DNA of 64,000 nt from G016234445 sp964438865 (GCA_964438865.1 CAYTMI010000001.1:496001-560000), one strand, 5' to 3'. Positions 43,061-52,868 are shown, numbered from the stretch's first letter. Program-made: numbers and translations. Notes: generated by a model from the letters alone, not told the origin.

Positions 43061-43267
43061 CTGCTGCTCAAGTGCCAGCGCACCATCACCTACGAGAGCA
43101 AGGCTCTGTGGACCGGCCTCCGGAGCGTCGCCATCTACCTCGTGATTGGTGAGGATCGGGTGGTGCAGTTCGTGCCGAGCCTTCGCGCCAACGAACTCGG
43201 GGCGGAACTTGACCAGGCAACGGCCGGCAAATCGCCCCACTGCCCGGAGGGGACCGACTATGAATAG
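42689..43267 (+). CDS. Exported protein, paralog A1
   Basis: The 192-residue product has a basic N-terminus and a hydrophobic segment (LLAAVLLLVAAGSAITVLA), then a soluble domain (YELTQVRAEILKSGEKLLRDG...CQRTITYESKALWTGLRSVAIYLVIGEDRVVQF). It should be an anchored or secreted protein. The gene at 45575 is a paralog with a near-identical first two-thirds. No known family is recognised. ATG 42689 follows AAAGGATG. Its stop overlaps the start of the next gene by 8 nt. Confidence 0.65.
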   Translation: MEVRIARPRTLLAAVLLLVAAGSAITVLAQAGDGPDSTKVDFIPLGGSGDGGKPVPVSDAETTRAREIVDKDGRLARLNGGQPYELTQVRAEILKSGEKLLRDGDKLVAFDVVWEKPVDSRGPWLLLKCQRTITYESKALWTGLRSVAIYLVIGEDRVVQFVPSLRANELGAELDQATAGKSPHCPEGTDYE

Positions 43268-43973
43268 GATCAGGGTCCACCCAAGGCTTCTCGCCGCGCT
43301 CATTGGCTTGCTCGCGGCCGGCTACATCGTGCTGGGCTTCACGTGGGCGCAAGACCGTTCGCAGGGCGCCTCCGCCTGGACAGCCGGAGGCTTCTTCGGG
43401 CTGGTCAGCGCGGGGAGCGCCGACGCCTGGTACAACTACGACTTCAAGACACAGTCGGCGGAGGCAAGCAACGTCGATTGGCCGATACGCTACCTCTTCG
43501 CCGCGGACGCCGAGGTCGACAAGGTCAAGAACACGATCGATGGGTGTGGAGGCGACCCGACCATCAACCCTTGCCTCGGAGACCACGTCGTGCATGAAGC
43601 GAAGTTCCGGGGCAGGGAGAATGGATACTGGTACTGGGACGGAGACGGCGGCAGAAAGCAGGGGCTCTCCTGCCAACTCGACCAGCACATCCGCGTCTAT
43701 GCGCTTTCGTCCACCGATCGGAATTGGGATCCTGAACTCGGCTATTACATCCTGGGGTCGGTTCACAAGGACTACGAAGGCGGAGAGTGTGACGACTTGT
43801 TCTACAGCGCCGAGGGCGAGCAGGGCTGGTGGGACACCCGGATAGCGGGGATCTCCGGCTGGACAGTCCACGCGAACATCTCCTACTGGTCCAACTTCGA
43901 AAACGCCCGCTGGGCCGACTCCACCCACTGGGTCCACAGCGACGGGCTCACTACCTACGTGGACGTGCCTTGA
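43260..43973 (+). CDS. Exported protein of unknown function
   Basis: The 237-residue product has an N-terminal signal or anchor (LLAALIGLLAAGYIVLGFTWA) and an exported part rich in Trp, Tyr, Asp and Cys. Examples are ADAWYNYDF, CGGDPTINPCLGD, GYWYWDGDGG and EGGECDD, with four Cys that could form disulfides. No family recognised. It starts inside the previous gene's last codons and its TGA overlaps the next gene's TTG start, so the three are translationally coupled. Confidence 0.6.
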   Translation: MNRIRVHPRLLAALIGLLAAGYIVLGFTWAQDRSQGASAWTAGGFFGLVSAGSADAWYNYDFKTQSAEASNVDWPIRYLFAADAEVDKVKNTIDGCGGDPTINPCLGDHVVHEAKFRGRENGYWYWDGDGGRKQGLSCQLDQHIRVYALSSTDRNWDPELGYYILGSVHKDYEGGECDDLFYSAEGEQGWWDTRIAGISGWTVHANISYWSNFENARWADSTHWVHSDGLTTYVDVP

Positions 43974-45478
43974 AGCGGACGGCGTGCCTCGCACTGCTGG
44001 CGGGGGCGGCGCTCCTGCTGGGCCGGGTTGAGGGGACGGGAGCTGACGCTCCCGTCCCCTCTGTCCTCACCGAAGGCAGGTACACGTTCGCTGAGCTGGG
44101 CTGGACTGACGACCAGGTCCTCACCAGCGAGGACGACCGCCCTTCGGTGACCTTCCAGCTCCCCGAAGGGATCAGACAGGGCGAACCGCTGTGGTACGGC
44201 ATCCGCATCGCTTACGAGTGGAAGGGCGAGATGAACCCGGGGGAGTTCGCCTTCTTCTACGCGCGGTGGAACGGAAAGGCGCTGTACCAGTTCAAGTCGC
44301 AGTGGGAGGAGTGGGCGCCGGGAAACGGCCAGGAATGGTCCATGGTGGACTTCATCGCCGGCGAGTCGCGAGCCTATGAAGTCACTGGCGAAGTGCGCGC
44401 GGCATCGTCCAATGTAGCCACTATCCCCGGGGTTGGCGCCGGCGGCGAGACCGTCCTGGACTTCCAGATCGATGAGACCTTTGCCCCGACGGGCCGCTTC
44501 CAGTTGCGCATCAAGAAGGAGTCGGAGGTGTTCGTCACCAGGTGGCAGCCGCCGGGCTTCGATGCCGCCGTCTCGGCCGGCTTGAAGGACGGGAAACTGA
44601 CGGTCCATGCGACCGCCAGGAACTCGGGCTGGGAGGCGCCGTCCTCGTCCCTCGGGGTGATGCTGGTGTTTCCCGATGGCAGCCGGCGAGAGCTTTCGGG
44701 CCAGGACCACGGTCCCGTCGCCCCGCTGGGGAAGCTCGACATCGTTGAGACGTTCGACGTGGCACAGGAGCCGGATTCGGTATTCGCGCTGCTTTCGTGG
44801 GGCCTTGGGGGCGACTCCTACGCGGTATCGATCGGCGAACAGGGGAGCTGGCCTGACCTTGGCTGGCTTGTTGCAGGCGGGTACTGGGGAGCTCTCGCGG
44901 CGTTCGTCATCGCCTGGGTCGCATTTTCCACTGCGCTCAGGGCGAAGGGCAGCCTGGAGCTCCGTTGGAAGATGCCTGGCAGGCTGAGGTGGCGATCCGC
45001 GATGCTCGTCGCTGCCGTGTTCGGGGTGGCCGGAGCTGGCGCGCTCTTCCTCCTGAACCGCGGCGACGGCGGCTTCGGTGCGTACCCGTTCCCGCCGGAG
45101 CGCGAGCTGCCCAACCTGGCAGAGGAAGACCGCCTGACAGCCATACAGATTCTCGAAGCCGACGCCAGGGTCCAGGCCGCGGCGGCCGGGCAGGCCTGGG
45201 AATATCCGCAGATGCTGGTGGCGACGGAACGCGGCAACCCGATCGGCGTCTATGCGTTCCTGTTCTTCAAAGACGGCATTCGCGGATCGGGGATGTGGCC
45301 CGGCCTGGTCTGCGACGCCAGCCGGGTCGCGGAAGTGGAGGGGCCGGACGAAGAGGTGCCGGGCCTTGCCGCGGTCGTCGACTTCCGGACCGGGCGCGTT
45401 GTCGAACTGCTGCCCCTGACCGGGACTCCCGGCACGGGCCGCGTCATCGACTTCCGCGCGCCCGCGTGCCCGCCATAG
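43970..45478 (+). CDS. Large exported/membrane protein of unknown function
   Basis: The 502-residue product has a signal peptide (residues 1-26, CLALLAGAALLLG), an exported beta-rich domain (about 30-290), two transmembrane segments (about 300-320 and 343-362) and a C-terminal exported domain (EDRLTAIQILEADARVQAAAAG...). The start is a TTG at 43970 overlapping the previous stop; the signal peptide begins right there, which supports it. No family recognised. The layout suggests a membrane platform for the neighbouring exported proteins. Confidence 0.6.
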   Translation: MKRTACLALLAGAALLLGRVEGTGADAPVPSVLTEGRYTFAELGWTDDQVLTSEDDRPSVTFQLPEGIRQGEPLWYGIRIAYEWKGEMNPGEFAFFYARWNGKALYQFKSQWEEWAPGNGQEWSMVDFIAGESRAYEVTGEVRAASSNVATIPGVGAGGETVLDFQIDETFAPTGRFQLRIKKESEVFVTRWQPPGFDAAVSAGLKDGKLTVHATARNSGWEAPSSSLGVMLVFPDGSRRELSGQDHGPVAPLGKLDIVETFDVAQEPDSVFALLSWGLGGDSYAVSIGEQGSWPDLGWLVAGGYWGALAAFVIAWVAFSTALRAKGSLELRWKMPGRLRWRSAMLVAAVFGVAGAGALFLLNRGDGGFGAYPFPPERELPNLAEEDRLTAIQILEADARVQAAAAGQAWEYPQMLVATERGNPIGVYAFLFFKDGIRGSGMWPGLVCDASRVAEVEGPDEEVPGLAAVVDFRTGRVVELLPLTGTPGTGRVIDFRAPACPP

Positions 45479-45483
45479 CCATC

Positions 45484-45944
45484 GCCGGAGCGGGAGGACT
45501 ACGCTTGGCGACGGTGGTCGTCCCCGGGCGGTGACCCGGGCGATTCCGCCGCCGGGAAAGGATGCACTCGGATGGAAGTGCGTATAGCCAGGCCCCGGAC
45601 GCTGCTGGCGGCTGTCGTGCTGCTGGTGGTGGCGGGCTCCGCGATAACCGTGCTCGCGCAAGCTGGCGACGGCCCTGACCCGACGAAGGTCGACTTTATC
45701 CCCCTGGGGGGAAGTGGCGACGGTGGTAAGCCGGTGCCCGTCTCCGACGCCGAGACCACCCGGGCCCGCGAGATCGTGGACAAGGACGGGAGGCTGGCCA
45801 GGCTCAACGGCGGCCAGCCCTACGAACTGACCCAGGTCCGGGCGGAGATCCTCAAGTCCGGCGAGAAACTCCTCAGGGACGGTGACAAACTCGTGGCCTT
45901 CGACGTCGTCTGGGAGAAGCCCGTCGACTCGCGTGGTCCGTGGC
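45484..45944 (+). repeat. Direct repeat, copy 2
   Basis: This is the second copy of the segment at 42603-43060, starting 6 nt after the 502-residue protein's stop. It includes the same non-coding leader (CCGGAGCGGGAGGACTAC) and ribosome site, so a promoter or leader may have been copied with the gene. Confidence 0.9.
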
Positions 45945-46156
45945 TCGAACTCGAGTGCCAACGCACAGTCACCTATGAGATAGAGGCCCTCTGGACAGGG
46001 CTCCGGAGCGTCGCCATCTTTCTGGTGATTGGTGAGGATCGGGTGGTGCAGTTCGCACCGGGCCTCACTGCCGATGAGCTCGGGGCGAAACTCGACCAGA
46101 CCACGGTAGACATGAGCAAGGTCCCAGGCTGCCCGGAGGGAACCAACGATGACTAG
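45572..46156 (+). CDS. Exported protein, paralog A2
   Basis: The 194-residue product is a paralog of the gene at 42689, starting with the same MEVRIARPRT and hydrophobic segment. The first 122 residues are nearly identical; the last 60 diverge (WLELECQRTVTYEIEALWTG against the other copy's WLLLKCQRTITYESKALWTG). The tails differ more. It terminates the cluster, convergent with purF. Function unknown. Confidence 0.65.
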   Translation: MEVRIARPRTLLAAVVLLVVAGSAITVLAQAGDGPDPTKVDFIPLGGSGDGGKPVPVSDAETTRAREIVDKDGRLARLNGGQPYELTQVRAEILKSGEKLLRDGDKLVAFDVVWEKPVDSRGPWLELECQRTVTYEIEALWTGLRSVAIFLVIGEDRVVQFAPGLTADELGAKLDQTTVDMSKVPGCPEGTNDD

Positions 46157-46201
46157 GCCATCGGGGCTAGCGCACGCGCAGGGTCTGCGCCGGTTCGGGC
46201 G

Positions 46202-47671
46202 TTAGGGGCCGCCGGCGCGGTTCAGGCTGGCCGCGGCAGCGAGTTCGCGGGCGCGGCCGGGGACGACGTCGAGGCGGTCCATCTGCATTTGCACGTCGAT
46301 CGGGTAGCGCCCCGTGAAGCAGGCGTTGCAGAGATCGGCCTCGGTCTGGCGGGTGGATTGCACCAGTCCTTCGAGCGAAAGGAAGCCGAGCGTGTCAGCG
46401 CCGATGTGCTGGCGGATCTCTTCGACCGACTTGTTCGCCGCGATCAGCTCCCACTTCGTCGCCATGTCCACGCCAAAGAAGCAGGGTGACGAGATCGGTG
46501 GAGTCGTGATCCGCATGTGGACTTCGGTCGCGCCGGCCCGCCGGATGAGGGCAATGACCCGGGGCGTCGTCGTGCCGCGGACGATGCTGTCATCGACGAC
46601 GACCACACGCTTGCCGCGAAGGACGTCGGCGAGGGCGTTGAACTTGAGGCTGACGCCGGCGTCGCGGATGCGCTGGTCGGGCTGGATGAAGGTGCGGCCG
46701 ACGTAGCGGTTCTTGATGAGACCTTCGCGGAAGCGGATGCCCGATTCGGTCGCGTAGCCGATGGCGGCCGGGATGGCCGTGTCGGGCACGCCGATGACGA
46801 TGTCGGCATCGACCGGGTATTCGCGCGCGAGCTGGGCGCCCATCTCTTCGCGGAGCGGGTAAATCAGCTCGCCGAGGAACTTGCTGTCGGGGCGGGCGAA
46901 ATAGGTGAATTCGAAAGTGCAGGCGGCGCGCTTCCGGGCCGGAGCCACGGGGAAGAAGCTCCGCATCCCGCTGGCGTCTATCTGCACAACCTCGCCCGGG
47001 GCGACTTCGCGGTGGACGGGCACGTTAAGGTGTTCGAGCGCGCAGGATTCGGAGGCCGCGATCCAGCCGCTGTCGACCTGGCCGATGCAGAGCGGGCGGA
47101 CGCCCATGGGGTCGCGGACGGCGAAGAGCGTGTCCTGGGTCATGATGACGAGAGTGTAGGCGCCTTCGATCCGGCGCATGACGTAGTGGAAGCGCTCTTC
47201 CCAGGTGCCGGCGGGGGCACGGGCCAGGAGGTGGGCGATCAGTTCCGAATCGGCGGTGGATTCGAACTGGACGCCCTGGGCTTCGAGGTCTTCGCGGAGG
47301 ATTTCGGCGTTGGTCAGGTTGCCGTTGTGGGCGAGGGCGATCTGGGTGCCCGTCTCGCGGTCGCGGACGATGATCGGCTGGGCGTTGCAGATGAGGGAGC
47401 CACCGGCGGTGCTGTAGCGGTTGTGGCCGATGGCGATGTGGCCGCGAAGCTGGGCGAGGTCCTCTTCGTCGAAGACCTGGGAGACGAGGCCCATGCCGGT
47501 GCGGAGGCTGAAGTCACTGGCGCCGTCGCTGGTGGCGATCCCCGCGCTTTCCTGCCCGCGATGCTGAAGTGCGTACAGACCGTAGAAGGTGAGACGTGCG
47601 ACATCTTCTCCGGGGGCGAACACCCCGAAAACGCCGCAAGCTTCGCGTGGATTGTCGCTGTCTGGGATCAC
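46202..47671 (-). CDS. purF: Amidophosphoribosyltransferase
   Basis: The 489-residue enzyme performs the first step of purine synthesis, transferring glutamine nitrogen to PRPP. The N-terminal nucleophile is Cys12 in EACGVFGV, so an 11-residue propeptide should be removed. QHRGQESAGIAT belongs to the glutaminase. The PRPP loop is VVVVDDSIVRGTTTP. DLCNACFTGRYP near the C-terminus carries the Cys of the Fe-S cluster form. It is divergent from the frameshifted membrane gene. Confidence 0.96.
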   Translation of the reverse strand: MIPDSDNPREACGVFGVFAPGEDVARLTFYGLYALQHRGQESAGIATSDGASDFSLRTGMGLVSQVFDEEDLAQLRGHIAIGHNRYSTAGGSLICNAQPIIVRDRETGTQIALAHNGNLTNAEILREDLEAQGVQFESTADSELIAHLLARAPAGTWEERFHYVMRRIEGAYTLVIMTQDTLFAVRDPMGVRPLCIGQVDSGWIAASESCALEHLNVPVHREVAPGEVVQIDASGMRSFFPVAPARKRAACTFEFTYFARPDSKFLGELIYPLREEMGAQLAREYPVDADIVIGVPDTAIPAAIGYATESGIRFREGLIKNRYVGRTFIQPDQRIRDAGVSLKFNALADVLRGKRVVVVDDSIVRGTTTPRVIALIRRAGATEVHMRITTPPISSPCFFGVDMATKWELIAANKSVEEIRQHIGADTLGFLSLEGLVQSTRQTEADLCNACFTGRYPIDVQMQMDRLDVVPGRARELAAAASLNRAGGP

Positions 47672-47712
47672 TACGCGGTGGTGCCTCCAGCGAGGATCGT
47701 TAACGCACCCTT

Positions 47713-47742
47713 AGTATATCGGGCCGGGGGCCCCCCGGGCAA
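47713..47742 (-). promoter_or_regulatory. Probable purF promoter
   Basis: On the reverse strand a -35-like TTGCCC (47742-47737) and a -10 TATACT (47718-47713) are 18 nt apart, about 40 nt upstream of the purF ATG. This is one of the few AT-rich boxes in the region. Confidence 0.45.
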
Positions 47743-47797
47743 AGAAGGGAACCGCCGATCGTCACGCCAGGCGTCTTGCCTATGTCACAATGCGGCG

Positions 47798-48381
47798 GTG
47801 GGCGACTTCACGATCGAGATGGCCATCATCGCGGCCGTCCGAATCCTCGGTTCACTCCCGGTGCTGCGCTGGCCCCTCGCCGGCGGCGTGATTGCTGTCC
47901 TTGTCGACTTCAGTGACCTCTTCCTCAAGAATCTGCTCGATCTCGGCGGGGTCCGCGACTACCAGGGCTTCGACAAGATCCTGGACCAGGTCTACATGGC
48001 GACGTTCCTGGCCGTCTCCCTCCGCTGGCAGGGAACCCCGAGGGCTGTCGCGGTAGCGCTCTACCTCTACAGGCTCGCTGGCTTCACAGGCTCGCTGGCT
48101 TCGTCGTCTTCGAATTGTCTGGCGACCGCTCGCTCCTGCTCGCTTTCCCGAACGTGTTCGAATTCTGGTTCCTCTTCGCAGCCGCCACCCTTCATCGGCG
48201 GCCGGGGTACACGTTCCCGCGTGGCGCCACGGTCGCCTGGCTCGTCGCCCTCACCGCCTTGAAGGAGTTCCAGGAGTACGCCCTCCACTACGCCCGCTGG
48301 CTCGACAGCTTCACCGCCGTCGAGGCAGTCGAAGCGACCTGGAACTGGCTCACCGGGCCGATCCGCCGTGGAGTCCCGTAG
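47798..48381 (+). pseudogene. Membrane protein gene frameshifted by a 17-bp tandem duplication
   Basis: From GTG 47798 the frame encodes a membrane protein (MAIIAAVRILGSLPVLRWPLAGG...YLYRLAGF) until 48085, where it enters an out-of-frame Ser-rich stretch. The second half (FELSGDRSLLLAFPNVFEFWFLF..., ending at 48381) lies in another frame. At 48069-48102 the 17-bp unit ACAGGCTCGCTGGCTTC occurs twice in tandem; removing one copy restores a single 188-codon frame. The gene is therefore interrupted by a slippage-type duplication, or the assembly has an error. Family not recognised; four helices likely. Confidence 0.75.
48069..48102 (+). repeat. 17-bp tandem duplication causing a frameshift
   Basis: Two perfect copies of ACAGGCTCGCTGGCTTC lie head to tail (48069-48085, 48086-48102). 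One copy removed gives continuous coding sequence across the junction. Confidence 0.9.
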
Positions 48382-48578
48382 AGCGTAAGCCGGGCAACGC
48401 CCGCGCCCGGCGGACGTGGCGGCAAAGCGGCCAGCATGGGTCAGGGCGACGCCGCGTCTGCCCTGCGAACTGTGAAGCGGTTCACAAACGGACGAAGAGG
48501 GCGGTCTACCGCAGGGGCGGCGGCTTTCGTATCATCCGCCGCAGCCGCGCCCGGGAGCGCCGCAGGGGAGGTTGAAGG

Positions 48579-49667
48579 ATGTACGACGCGATAGTGGTGG
48601 GGGCGCGTTGCGCCGGTTCGCCCACGGCCATGCTCCTTGCCAGGAAGGGCTACCGGGTGCTCCTCGTCGACCGGGCCACGTTCCCAAGCGACACGATGTC
48701 GACCCACGCCCTTCGCGCGGAGGGGACAAAGAAGTTGAAGGACTGGGGGCTATTGGAGCGGGTGGCGAACTCGGGCTGCCCGCCGATCAGGCAGGCGCTG
48801 TTCGATATCGGGGTGGCGCAAATGACTGTCCCGATGCCCCCGTTTGAAGACATCGACGCCACCTACTGCCCGCGGCGGACGGTGCTCGACAAGATCCTCG
48901 TGGACGCGGCGCTCGAAGCCGGGGCTGAGCTGCGGGAGGCCTTCACCTTCGACGACCTGACCTGGGCGGACGGGCGGGCCAACGGGATCATCGGCCACGC
49001 CCGCGGCGGCGAAAAGGTGACGGAGGAGGCGCGGATCGTGATCGGCGCGGACGGGCTGCATTCGCAGGTGGCAAAGGCCGCCGGGGCGCCAATCACGAAG
49101 CAGGCGGACCACGCGACCTGCGGCTACTACGGTTACTTCTCCGGGGTGCCGGTGGAGGGCTTCGAATTCTACTTCCGCGAACGCTGTTACATCCTCGTCT
49201 TCCCCACGAACGACGGGCTGGCGTGCATCGCGATGGAGCGGCCGCAGGGCGATTTCAAGAACTTCCGCGAAGACGTGGAGGGCAACTTCATGCGGACGCT
49301 GGAACTGGCGCCGGGGCTGCATGCGCGGATGGCGAACGCGAAGCGGGAAGAGAAGCTGGTGGGCATCGGCGAACTGCCGAACCAGTTCCGGCAGACGTTT
49401 GGCCCGGGCTGGGCGCTGATCGGGGACGCCAGCTACCACCGGGACGCGATCCTCGGTTCGGGGATCACCGACGCGTGGTACGAAGCGGAGTACCTGTCCG
49501 AGGCGGTCGACGCCGGGCTTTCGGGCGCACAGCCGATGGAAGCGGCACTGGCGCGCTACGAACAGCGGCGCGACGAGTTCGTGGCCGTGACGTGGGAGAA
49601 GACGTTGCAGCTGGTGCAGTTCCCGCCACCCCAGGAAGCCATCGGGATCTTCACGGGCGGGGAGTAG
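48579..49667 (+). CDS. FAD-dependent monooxygenase / geranylgeranyl-reductase-like flavoprotein
   Basis: The 362-residue product has an N-terminal dinucleotide-binding motif DAIVVGARCAGSPTAMLLA (residues 3-21; G-x-R-C-x-G-S variant). It also has ARIVIGADGLHSQVAKAAG and the C-terminal FAD loop ALIGDASYHRDAILGSGITDA, quoted in part. This is the group of aromatic hydroxylases and halogenase/reductase-like flavoproteins. Substrate unknown. ATG follows GGGGAGGTTGAAGG. It is convergent with the small membrane gene. Confidence 0.85.
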   Translation: MYDAIVVGARCAGSPTAMLLARKGYRVLLVDRATFPSDTMSTHALRAEGTKKLKDWGLLERVANSGCPPIRQALFDIGVAQMTVPMPPFEDIDATYCPRRTVLDKILVDAALEAGAELREAFTFDDLTWADGRANGIIGHARGGEKVTEEARIVIGADGLHSQVAKAAGAPITKQADHATCGYYGYFSGVPVEGFEFYFRERCYILVFPTNDGLACIAMERPQGDFKNFREDVEGNFMRTLELAPGLHARMANAKREEKLVGIGELPNQFRQTFGPGWALIGDASYHRDAILGSGITDAWYEAEYLSEAVDAGLSGAQPMEAALARYEQRRDEFVAVTWEKTLQLVQFPPPQEAIGIFTGGE

Positions 49668-49686
49668 GCGCCCGGCGGCGCGGCGG

Positions 49687-49959
49687 TCAGGCCGCTTTCG
49701 CGAGCGGCTCCTGCGGTGACTCGTCGAGAAAGATGCGTGTGCTGAGGGCAGCGCGCGCCTGTTCGCGACGGCTGGCTTCGAGTTCGCGGAGTTCGGCCTG
49801 GACCATGAAGGTGTTGCCCACGCGGACGAAGAGGCAGCAGATGGTCAGGGCCGTGAATGCCAGCCCCCAGGGGAGGACGGCGGCGAATCCCGCCGCGGCG
49901 GCCAGTGTGCCCGCGAGCGCGAACGGGTTGCGGATGCCCCATTCCCAGAAGATCGCCAT
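49687..49959 (-). CDS. Small membrane protein with coiled-coil tail
   Basis: The 90-residue product has one or two N-terminal helices (FALAGTLAAAAGFAAVLPWG and FTALTICCLFVRV), followed by a charged helix QAELRELEASRREQARAAL likely to form a coiled coil in the cytoplasm. No family recognised. It lies between the flavoprotein and an MFS gene and has no obvious partner. Confidence 0.55.
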   Translation of the reverse strand: MAIFWEWGIRNPFALAGTLAAAAGFAAVLPWGLAFTALTICCLFVRVGNTFMVQAELRELEASRREQARAALSTRIFLDESPQEPLAKAA

Positions 49960-50025
49960 ATGTTGATATACGGCGGGCAGTGCCCGTGGCGACAGATGCA
50001 GGGGTCAGGGGTCAGGGGTCAGGGA

Positions 50026-51345
50026 TTAGGGACCGGCGATCAGGGTGGGGGATTCGGCGAGGGGGTAGATGGCGGCGGCCGGCGGTTGGTTGGGGGAGGG
50101 GCGAGCGCGCCGGAGGCCGGGCTGGCCGGCAACGATCACCATCGAGAAGATGAGCGTGAGCCAGCCCATGAGGGGGACGACGAGTTCGAGGCTGGTCGCC
50201 TGGGCGAGCGCACCGACGGGAAATGTGTTCACCATGGCAATGCCCATCGCCAGCGGGAAGAGGCCCATCACCCGGCCGCGCATCTCGTCGCTGACGAGGT
50301 ACTGGACGATGGTGGACGCGGTCATTCCAGCGCCGACCATCGTGAACCCGAGGGCGAAGTTCGCCACCAGGGTCAACGGGATGAAGCGCGAGTGGCCGAA
50401 AACGATGGCCGCGACGCCGAAGAGGGCAACGTTGAGGCAGAGCATGCTGCCGCGCCGGGCGAGGTGCTGCTGATGGGCGAAGAACAGCGAAGCCGCGAGG
50501 GCGCCGAACCCCCAGACCATCCCGAGGAAGGCGTACTGCGTCCGCGTGAGGTGCAGCACTTCGGTCATCCAGAGGGGGCCAAGCATGCCGACGCCGGGCA
50601 TCCCGAGACCCTGCATGACCAGGAGGAGGAGGATGACCGCGAAGATCGTTGTGTCCCTGCGGGTGTAGGCGAGGCCGTCGCGGATGTTGCCGATCACGCC
50701 GCGGGAGCGGTCGCCGGCGCCGGCGCTGCGGAAGCGCATGGTCAGCAGCAGCGGAAGGATGCCGGCATAGGGCAGGGCCGAACCGAGGTACACCCAGCCG
50801 GGCCCGAACTGGTCGTTGAGGAGGCCTGCGGCGAGGAAGGTTGCCGGGAACGTCAGCTGGGCGGCGACGTTGGTGAGGCTGATCGCGCTGGTCAGGTTGT
50901 CCATGCCGACGATCCCCGGGACGCTGGCCGAACGCGCCGGGATGTCGACCGCCATGTTCGCGGCCATGACGAAGGACAGCGCCAGCACGGGAATGATGGT
51001 CGTGCCGCCGAGGGGCATCGCCAGCATCAGGAGGCCGGAAAGGATCGTGGTGGCGGCGGCGGTCGACTCGCAGAAGATGAGGGTTCGGCGGCGTTCGGCC
51101 CGGTCGGCGATGGCGCCGCCGATGAAGCCGAAGGTGAGCAGCGCTCCCCCGCGGCAGGCCCCGAGGAGGCTGACGTAGAGGACATCGCGGTCGGGAAACT
51201 CCTCCTGCATCCAGAAGATGATGGTCAGGAACTGGAGCGGCATGAGGAGGTTCTGGAGCGTGGACGCGGTCAGGAGGACGCGGAAGTCGCGGAAAGCGAG
51301 GGCCCGGAGGGCCGGGTGGCGGGCGAAGTAGCTGTCCGGGTCCAT
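50026..51345 (-). CDS. MFS transporter (enterobactin-exporter/MFS_3 type)
   Basis: The 439-residue product has 12 transmembrane segments, beginning MDPDSYFARHPALRALAFRD with the R-x-F-R-x-L-L element typical of MFS_3 exporters. GAIADRAERRRTLIF is the A-loop. The gene at 58636 is a close architectural relative (GGVIADRIERRRIMI). Substrate unknown. ATG 51345 is the start of the conserved part. A G-T-C-A-G-G-G-G repeat tract (49998-50030) lies just past its stop codon. Confidence 0.85.
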   Translation of the reverse strand: MDPDSYFARHPALRALAFRDFRVLLTASTLQNLLMPLQFLTIIFWMQEEFPDRDVLYVSLLGACRGGALLTFGFIGGAIADRAERRRTLIFCESTAAATTILSGLLMLAMPLGGTTIIPVLALSFVMAANMAVDIPARSASVPGIVGMDNLTSAISLTNVAAQLTFPATFLAAGLLNDQFGPGWVYLGSALPYAGILPLLLTMRFRSAGAGDRSRGVIGNIRDGLAYTRRDTTIFAVILLLLVMQGLGMPGVGMLGPLWMTEVLHLTRTQYAFLGMVWGFGALAASLFFAHQQHLARRGSMLCLNVALFGVAAIVFGHSRFIPLTLVANFALGFTMVGAGMTASTIVQYLVSDEMRGRVMGLFPLAMGIAMVNTFPVGALAQATSLELVVPLMGWLTLIFSMVIVAGQPGLRRARPSPNQPPAAAIYPLAESPTLIAGP

Positions 51346-51445
51346 CCGGCGAGTGTAAACGATGGCTGCCGCAGGGGATTTCTGGCGAACCCGGCTCCGC
51401 TCTCCCATCCTTCAGGGGGCAGGACAGCAGCTGATTGCCGGTCGT

Positions 51446-52378
<933 letters not shown>

Positions 52379-52454
52379 TGCGAAGGCTCCCATCAGTGAA
52401 TGTGCACCGGCCATCGTAGCGCCGGGCGCGCGCCTCCGCTCGGCGATGCTTGCG

Positions 52455-52868
52455 CTACCGGGCCTGGCCCAACCGGCCGCCCCCGCGGCGAAGCGCGAGG
52501 AGTTCGAGGGCGCCAACCAGGATGAAGCCATCGGAGGCGGACCCGAGCACCGCCCGACCGGCAGGTTCGAACAATGACCAGGCCGCCAGAAGGACAACCC
52601 AACCGATGCAGCCGCCGATGATGTTCGCCAGTGCCAGACCGCGTACCAGCTGTCCGTGGTCTACCCTGAGTAACGCGCAGATTGCTAACCCGGCGGCAGC
52701 GAAAACCAGGCCGAGAACGGTGGTGGCCGTCGTGCCGATCGCCAGCCAGTCGCCTAACTTCCCTGCGGCCCCGATCAGTAAGGCCGCACAGACGAACTCG
52801 AAGATAGCGTCTGTGGCCAGTGCAGCTCTCAGCGGACGGGCGCGATGACCATGGGCGGTGGGCATCAT
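52455..52868 (-). CDS. Four-helix membrane protein
   Basis: The 137-residue product has four transmembrane segments (IFEFVCAALLIGAAG, TATTVLGLVFAAAGLAICAL, ALANIIGGCIGWVVLLAAWSLF and GFILVGALELLAL). The ATG at 52868 is preferred because GGAGG lies 9 nt upstream. No family is recognised with confidence; the size and layout fit small integral membrane proteins annotated as DUF-type SPW/DoxX relatives, but this is not supported by motif. Confidence 0.55.
   Translation of the reverse strand: MMPTAHGHRARPLRAALATDAIFEFVCAALLIGAAGKLGDWLAIGTTATTVLGLVFAAAGLAICALLRVDHGQLVRGLALANIIGGCIGWVVLLAAWSLFEPAGRAVLGSASDGFILVGALELLALRRGGGRLGQAR

Noticed and set aside
48103..48262. Ser/Pro-rich tail of the 47798 membrane protein
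   Set aside because: This tail is read out of frame after the 17-bp duplication; the natural continuation is the second frame ending at 48381.
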